Source of the DNA: Taenia hydatigena | Lineage: Eukaryota; Platyhelminthes; Cestoda; Cyclophyllidea; Taeniidae | Assembly (NCBI GenBank): GCA_036345935.2 | Contig: JADWOT020001449.1 | Span: forward strand, 1 to 64,000 | Direction of reading: 5' to 3' | DNA: 64,000 nt | In this document: one piece after another, positions 59,460-64,000 of the stretch | Layout of the letters: each line of letters starts with the position of its first letter | Numbering within the stretch: position 1 is the first letter of the stretch | Program-made: the position numbers and the translations under genes | Notes under the pieces: generated by a model | What the model was told of the DNA's origin: nothing | The model's input: only the letters and a program-made list of their open reading frames with translations | Databases searched by the model: none

Positions 59460-59987
59460 CTTGCATAAGGAAGGGAAAGATTTCATCATGTAGAAGTCGG
59501 AATTTGGATAAAAATTAACTAAGGAAGGCTCAGAACATTTACTGGGATCAGCAGCAAATAGTATGAGACAATAATAATCGCCAAAATAAAAAAAAATATA
59601 GGAGATAAGGCTTTTAGAAATACACAGCCCGTAAAATAAATAAACCTATTTCAGAGACCACATTTGCGCTGCTAAATAACCAGACAATAATTCAGATGGA
59701 TCAGTCATCGTGCTATTTAATAAAAACCACCTTAAATGGCTAAATCAGGTTTTTCGAAAATTGAAACAACTTAAGCCGAGTTTAATTGGCTCTAAGTAAT
59801 CGAAAGACGTTTTTCCAGCATGAGTCAGAGGTAATAATTACTTAACTGCGAACACCTCAAAATAGGTGGTACAGCCTTGTGCAAAGAGCCTCAACCGCCC
59901 TTACAGAAGGAATGAGCAAGCGCCACGCTTCCTTTCATGCTGTCGTTATGGCGATAGGACGCCTAGAATAAAGCTGTTGCAACTAAC

Positions 59988-60100
59988 CTTCTCGACAAGG
60001 ATTGAGTCCGCATCGGGATGATATTCCACCTTCGCGATTATGTCCACATGCATGCTGATGCGACTAGCATCAGCGGGTAGACCTTCACCCTTCCTTTCAC
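59988..60100 (-). CDS. tRNA-binding (EMAPII-like) domain exon, upstream half
   Basis: This is the exon preceding 59213-59459 on the minus strand. It ends in phase 0 at a donor (GAGAAG|GTTAGT), and joining gives VEYHPDADSILVEK directly followed by VDPIERS. That reproduces the family signature xxHPDADSLYVExxDVGE, with the hallmark HPDAD intact. The upstream part reads GEGLPADASRISMHVDIIAK, matching the family's SRLDLRIGxII strand. The acceptor is uncertain; several AG dinucleotides occur between 60085 and 60101, and an in-frame stop lies at 60102. The intron to the next exon is 528 bp. N-terminal and final C-terminal exons were not found. Confidence 0.7.
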
Positions 60101-60104
60101 CTTA

Positions 60105-61343
60105 TTATGGAAACGCCAGTCTAGCAATCCTAGACGAATGCGTCTTCTCTGAGTTACAAGAAGAGTAAAGTGTGTCATCAACTTCATGAATAAACTATAG
60201 AGAATGCAAGATAAAACGAACCCATTAATATGAAACAAACAAATCGGAAAAGTAATGTACGGAATAGACCCAGTCGTTTTAAGTAAAAGGGAAGGCTGCT
60301 ACAAGTATGTGGGTAAACTTGACAGTAAATACGATCGCTTGAATTTTCAGTGTGAAAAGTAGGGGAAAAAGGTAATGCAAACTACTTTACTAGTCAATAT
60401 GCATGGCAAATGCCATCGCCAGTTTTGGACCCAAACAAAAAGAAGCATAGTTGGCTCTGCCTTTAGGTGGTCCTGGAGGTATGGCAACAGCTGCTCACTG
60501 TATTGAAATGAAAGGAAGCTTATTTATCAGTGCTGGATATCTATAAATTGTGCATGTGGTATAAAATATAGTGATGATGATGATGAAAATGCCTCATTGA
60601 CAGAGGGTTCCACTTCGTCATTTGGTGGCGCAACCTGCTTAGATAGATTTATACTTTGCCTATAAAGCGAGAAAGGGTCAAAGCCTGATTTAATAAAATT
60701 GCATACCCTTTTAATTGGGATATGATCATATTAGCGCACGAGAAATACATCTTGCTACTTAGATAGCGGTGAAGAACGAATAATTTTCGCAACAGAGATG
60801 TTCCCAATAAACCACATCACTTTCGCCTGAACGATTAGTGCAACCATTATGCCAATTGAATACATTAAATTAATAATAACATGATTTAATTAAAGGTGTA
60901 CAGGTAACAATTATTTTCAACAATAGATTAATTTAACCACATCACATGGCATGTGCATCCTAAAAGCCAGATACTGCGATAAGAGGATGGAAAATTTAGG
61001 AAGTAACATTAACATTGCGATTCCGCACGCGGGGAATCAGACGGTTTTGATGCGATTTGCAATATATAATTCTATTTAATCGCCCAATTGCAATTAGATT
61101 GCCATAAAAATCAAACGGAAAGAATGCACTATGTTGTTTGGACGCGACAAGGGAAATGAAACAGCAGATCCTGACATTTTAGCAAAATTTCTAATGAAAG
61201 AAGATAGATGTTAAATGTTTGCAAAGATCCTTTCAAAAGTCGAACAGGAAACAATTTACGACCAGCCATATTTTTGTGGTAGTTTGATTTCGCATTGAGG
61301 GCATCAACTCCCCGTTTGAACTGAGCATTGTTATCAACATGTG
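60105..61343. other. Non-coding stretch, nothing recognised
   Basis: AT-rich region upstream of the tRNA-binding-domain exons. It should contain an intron or promoter of that gene, but no exon or promoter element was identified. A short GATGAT run lies at 60570-60590. Confidence 0.45.
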
Positions 61344-61450
61344 CTAGTTTCGCATGCTTAATTGCTCTTTTATCACAACTGGCAAGAGAGAAGCTCCTAT
61401 CCCCGAAGATCTCAGTAAGTTTTCAACGGTCATTTTCATCAATATGGAAG
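61344..61450 (-). CDS. Candidate terminal exon, unknown protein
   Basis: After TTCGGCTTATTCTAG the minus strand reads 34 residues to TAG at 61344: SILMKMTVENLLRSSGIGAS, then LLPVVIKEQLSMRN. The composition is protein-like. The stop here means it cannot be an upstream exon of the tRNA-binding-domain gene. No family was recognised. Confidence 0.3.
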
Positions 61451-62153
61451 CTAGAATAAGCCGAAACACGTCGAGATTTTTGAAAAAATCGAAATTTAAA
61501 GTATAACGACTCAAGGAAATGTAAAGGAAAGCATTAATAAGTTTATTCAAGAACTTCATTCTAGGCAAAATCGATTATAAAAAATTTGCATTCTGACAAC
61601 AGCGGTAATGAAAACGTAATATCGTTCAATTTGTGATCTGCTTTCTCAAAACTTTGCCACATAACTAACTCTAACAATTGAGAGCGAAGTTAAAAATGAT
61701 AAAATCAAAGGCTTTGAATCCCACTGAGTGCCAAGCAATAGCGACACCAAAGCTCGGGTTCTGAACCAGATGCCGAATGGAGTCATACTTAAAACAGCCT
61801 TGCTAAACACTTTTTCTTGCAAACAGGATCTTTTTAATTATTCTTGGTCCATTAGGCCTTTATGAACAGGTTTTCGTTTTTCATCTAATGGTTGTTTGTG
61901 CTTTGGAAAAGGCGACTTATCCATCCTAAATTCGTAGTTCACATTGCGTGGACCTCATTTTATGTCCAATTTGTTCCATTTATTTGCTTCAGCTATTTTA
62001 GCTGTTTGTAAATGCATTAGGTTGTTGATACTATGGAATGTTTTGCTGTACAAAATGTTTGTCTTAATCCTTAACCTATGTCTGTTCTTCCTTTGTTGGT
62101 CTTTAGTATGTCATCCCGTCACGTTGTCAAGGCCATAACGACAATTATAATGC

Positions 62154-62373
62154 TCAGCACAGTGTTGAGCAAACATGATCTTCGCATCTTTGCGTGACTT
62201 GCGCAATATTGGTCCGAATCATGATAATATGCGCAGCGAATTCACTATCCTTGAAAGCAAATGAAGGCATAATACTAGGACAGAATATGTATTCAGTAAA
62301 GAGAGGAAATGGGACCGCTGTCACGGTCCGGAAGCCAGCCCACGCAGCTAGGGCAACGCGGCCACCTAAGTCA
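62154..62373 (-). CDS. Candidate exon, strand ambiguous
   Basis: A strong acceptor (GTTGCCCCTGGTTTCAG) before 62373 opens a minus frame reading DLGGRVALAAWAGFRTVTAV, PFPLFTEYIFCPSIMP, DSEFAAHIIMI to a stop at 62154. The plus strand over the same bases is open for 132 codons (NSLSLKANEGIILGQNMYS, VRKPAHAARATRPPKS), so either strand could be coding. The GC-rich core contains an inverted pair GGACCG/CGGTCC. No family was recognised. Confidence 0.3.
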
Positions 62374-62379
62374 CTGAAA

Positions 62380-63747
62380 CCAGGGGCAACAGTTATAACA
62401 AACAAAATAACACAAAGTGTACTTCCTTTTGCACTACGCGAGATGCGCATTTCTGCTGAAACTTTTTTTATATTCGCATACTTACATAAAATTACTCTCA
62501 AGTTGTATTGTTCTACAACTATTCCTTGGCTTATAGGCTCCTTAAGACCACAAAATCTTAATGTAATAAAATCGTTTGCCTTCTCTGGCTAAAACCAGCC
62601 AATTAAATTAGACCGCATCATCCAAAGCGCTAGTTTTGTGTTTTCAATAGCTTTATCAGTTGCTAAAATGCTGAAATAATAAAACATTTTAATATGTATG
62701 GTCTTGGAACATTAAAGACACTAAGGCTGCAAATTCTTCGAAAAATTTGCTTGCAAAATGGTTGTCTTTTCAATAAAAGTTGAAAAGGAACGACTAAAGC
62801 TAATTTTTGATCAACGCACGTTAGCAGACAAGTGAAATTGTTTATGTAGTAAACGAGAAGCGAAAGTGCACGTACGCATGCAATTTATTATTTCATTAAT
62901 ATTTAATGCATAAGAATTGCCCTATTATGCGCACCGTTGACAATTTTATGAAATTCACGCACATTCCATGTCGCAAACTTGTTTTTTTTGTCTGCTTCGT
63001 AATTCATTGTAATATGTTGTCAACCAACGCCTAAAAATTTTGAATACAAACTAGGATACTGACACGATGGAGGACGCCAATCAAGTTTAAGCAATCTCGA
63101 ATCTCCTCAAATTTAATGGAAATATTCTACGCGCATTTACTACAAGTATCAAAGTGTCAGAGCTGATGTTATCCTTATCAAGTGTCTAGTTCATAAAACC
63201 TTGCTATCAGCGACTACATTTGGGCAAGTTAGCTGGCTAATACTGCCGCACTATTTTAACGTTCTTCTATCGCTCAGCACCTGTTTTCCTTACTTTACCA
63301 TCGTTAGGTAAGAATCAGCGCTATTAATGACGAAAAGTTGATAACTTACGTACGTAATAATTGCATCTTCGACGAAACCAACTATTTTTCATTAATCATT
63401 CGTTTTCGTGATTTGCGTTACTTCGTTAGTAGTTATAATAAATGGCAAAGAAAAAGCACACGGCATGTAGCTAATAATTTTTGCTCCTACCGCGTCCACA
63501 TAACAGCGTTCAATTCGAGACATGTAGGAGGCCTAAAAAATCGTTTGTTTAAGGTACCGATTAAGTGCTCTTCCTTTTTACTGCATTCAGCTCCCTACAG
63601 TCAATGCGCAGTCACTGATATCTGCCTTTTATAAATTAGGGCAATCGGAAAGGTTAACGGTGGCATAGACAACTAAATGCGGCTTCGAAAAGGGTAATGC
63701 AGATATCATTTGGGTCTGCTTTTGGTAGCTATGCAGCTGCCTTGGCT
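62380..63747. other. Non-coding stretch, nothing recognised
   Basis: AT-rich. A 98-codon plus frame (63338-63634) is unsupported. Confidence 0.45.
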
Positions 63748-64000
63748 TCAATACCTATATGGATAAAAACGATTTAGGACGACTTTGTTGTTAGATGAAG
63801 AAGCAGCACCAAGTATCACGTCCCAAGTCTCTACAGGAAAATATTTTCCACTTCTTAGATTTCTTTGCCCATGCGGACATTCAGCGCTGTCGTCTCTGAA
63901 TATCTTTTCCTTCCCTAACCCTGCGGAATAGGGCAGAGAATACTTGAAAGAATACTTCTGATTTGGCTGCGCCAGAGTCAATAAGCAAGCTGCATTGACA
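63748..64000 (-). CDS. Candidate exon running off the window edge
   Basis: A minus frame is open from the window edge to a stop at 63748, or to a possible donor (TATAG|GTATTG) just before it. Pieces are AQPNQKYSFKYSLPYSAGLG, DDSAECPHGQRNLRSGKY, FPVETWDVILGAASSSNN. The adjacent minus frame over 63890-64000 is also open and reads CSLLIDSGAAKSEVF, which resembles a retropepsin active site. The two readings compete. No family is assigned. Confidence 0.3.
   Translation of the reverse strand, partial: VNAACLLTLAQPNQKYSFKYSLPYSAGLGKEKIFRDDSAECPHGQRNLRSGKYFPVETWDVILGAASSSNNKVVLNRFYPYRY

Overview
The window looks like intergenic and intronic DNA from a metazoan nuclear genome, not prokaryotic or organellar DNA. 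No reading frame exceeds about 275 codons. The coding-like stretches are short and bounded by plausible GT/AG splice signals, and AT-rich non-coding sequence fills most of the rest. A flatworm, possibly a cestode, would fit the style (short exons, long repeat-rich introns, tRNA-derived SINEs, duplicated blocks). That assignment is impression rather than proof.

Positions 1-1536: the window opens inside a nearly identical inverted copy of 11294-11751. That copy ends exactly where a ~500 bp-armed inverted repeat (456-957 and 1035-1536, ATTC microsatellite in the loop) begins. Positions 6805-22060 hold two large diverged duplicated blocks: A (6805-9705) with inverted copy A' (16370-19425), and B (10165-12690) with direct copy B' (19430-22060). 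B' carries the longest open frame of the window, a 273-codon exon-like ORF on the minus strand. Its counterpart in B is broken by a frameshift and a nonsense change, and a third fragment lies at the left edge.

Positions 24990-26110 are a decayed satellite of ~175 bp period. A tRNA-Arg(CCG)-like 73-nt unit at 27922-27994 and a worn relative at 54968-55040 share downstream sequence and look like a SINE family. Positions 33592-42022 hold another inverted duplication, one arm of which is split by about 2.6 kb of extra DNA. A ~63 bp minisatellite follows at 42024-42290.

The one gene recognised by homology is on the minus strand at 59213-60100. Two exons joined by a phase-0 intron encode a divergent EMAPII-type tRNA-binding OB fold, as found in AIMP1 and in the C-terminus of animal tyrosyl-tRNA synthetase. 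Other exon-like segments on both strands are listed with low confidence. They rest on an open frame, a splice consensus and codon-like composition, and some will be chance ORFs. No rRNA, CRISPR array, operon or complete retroelement was seen.
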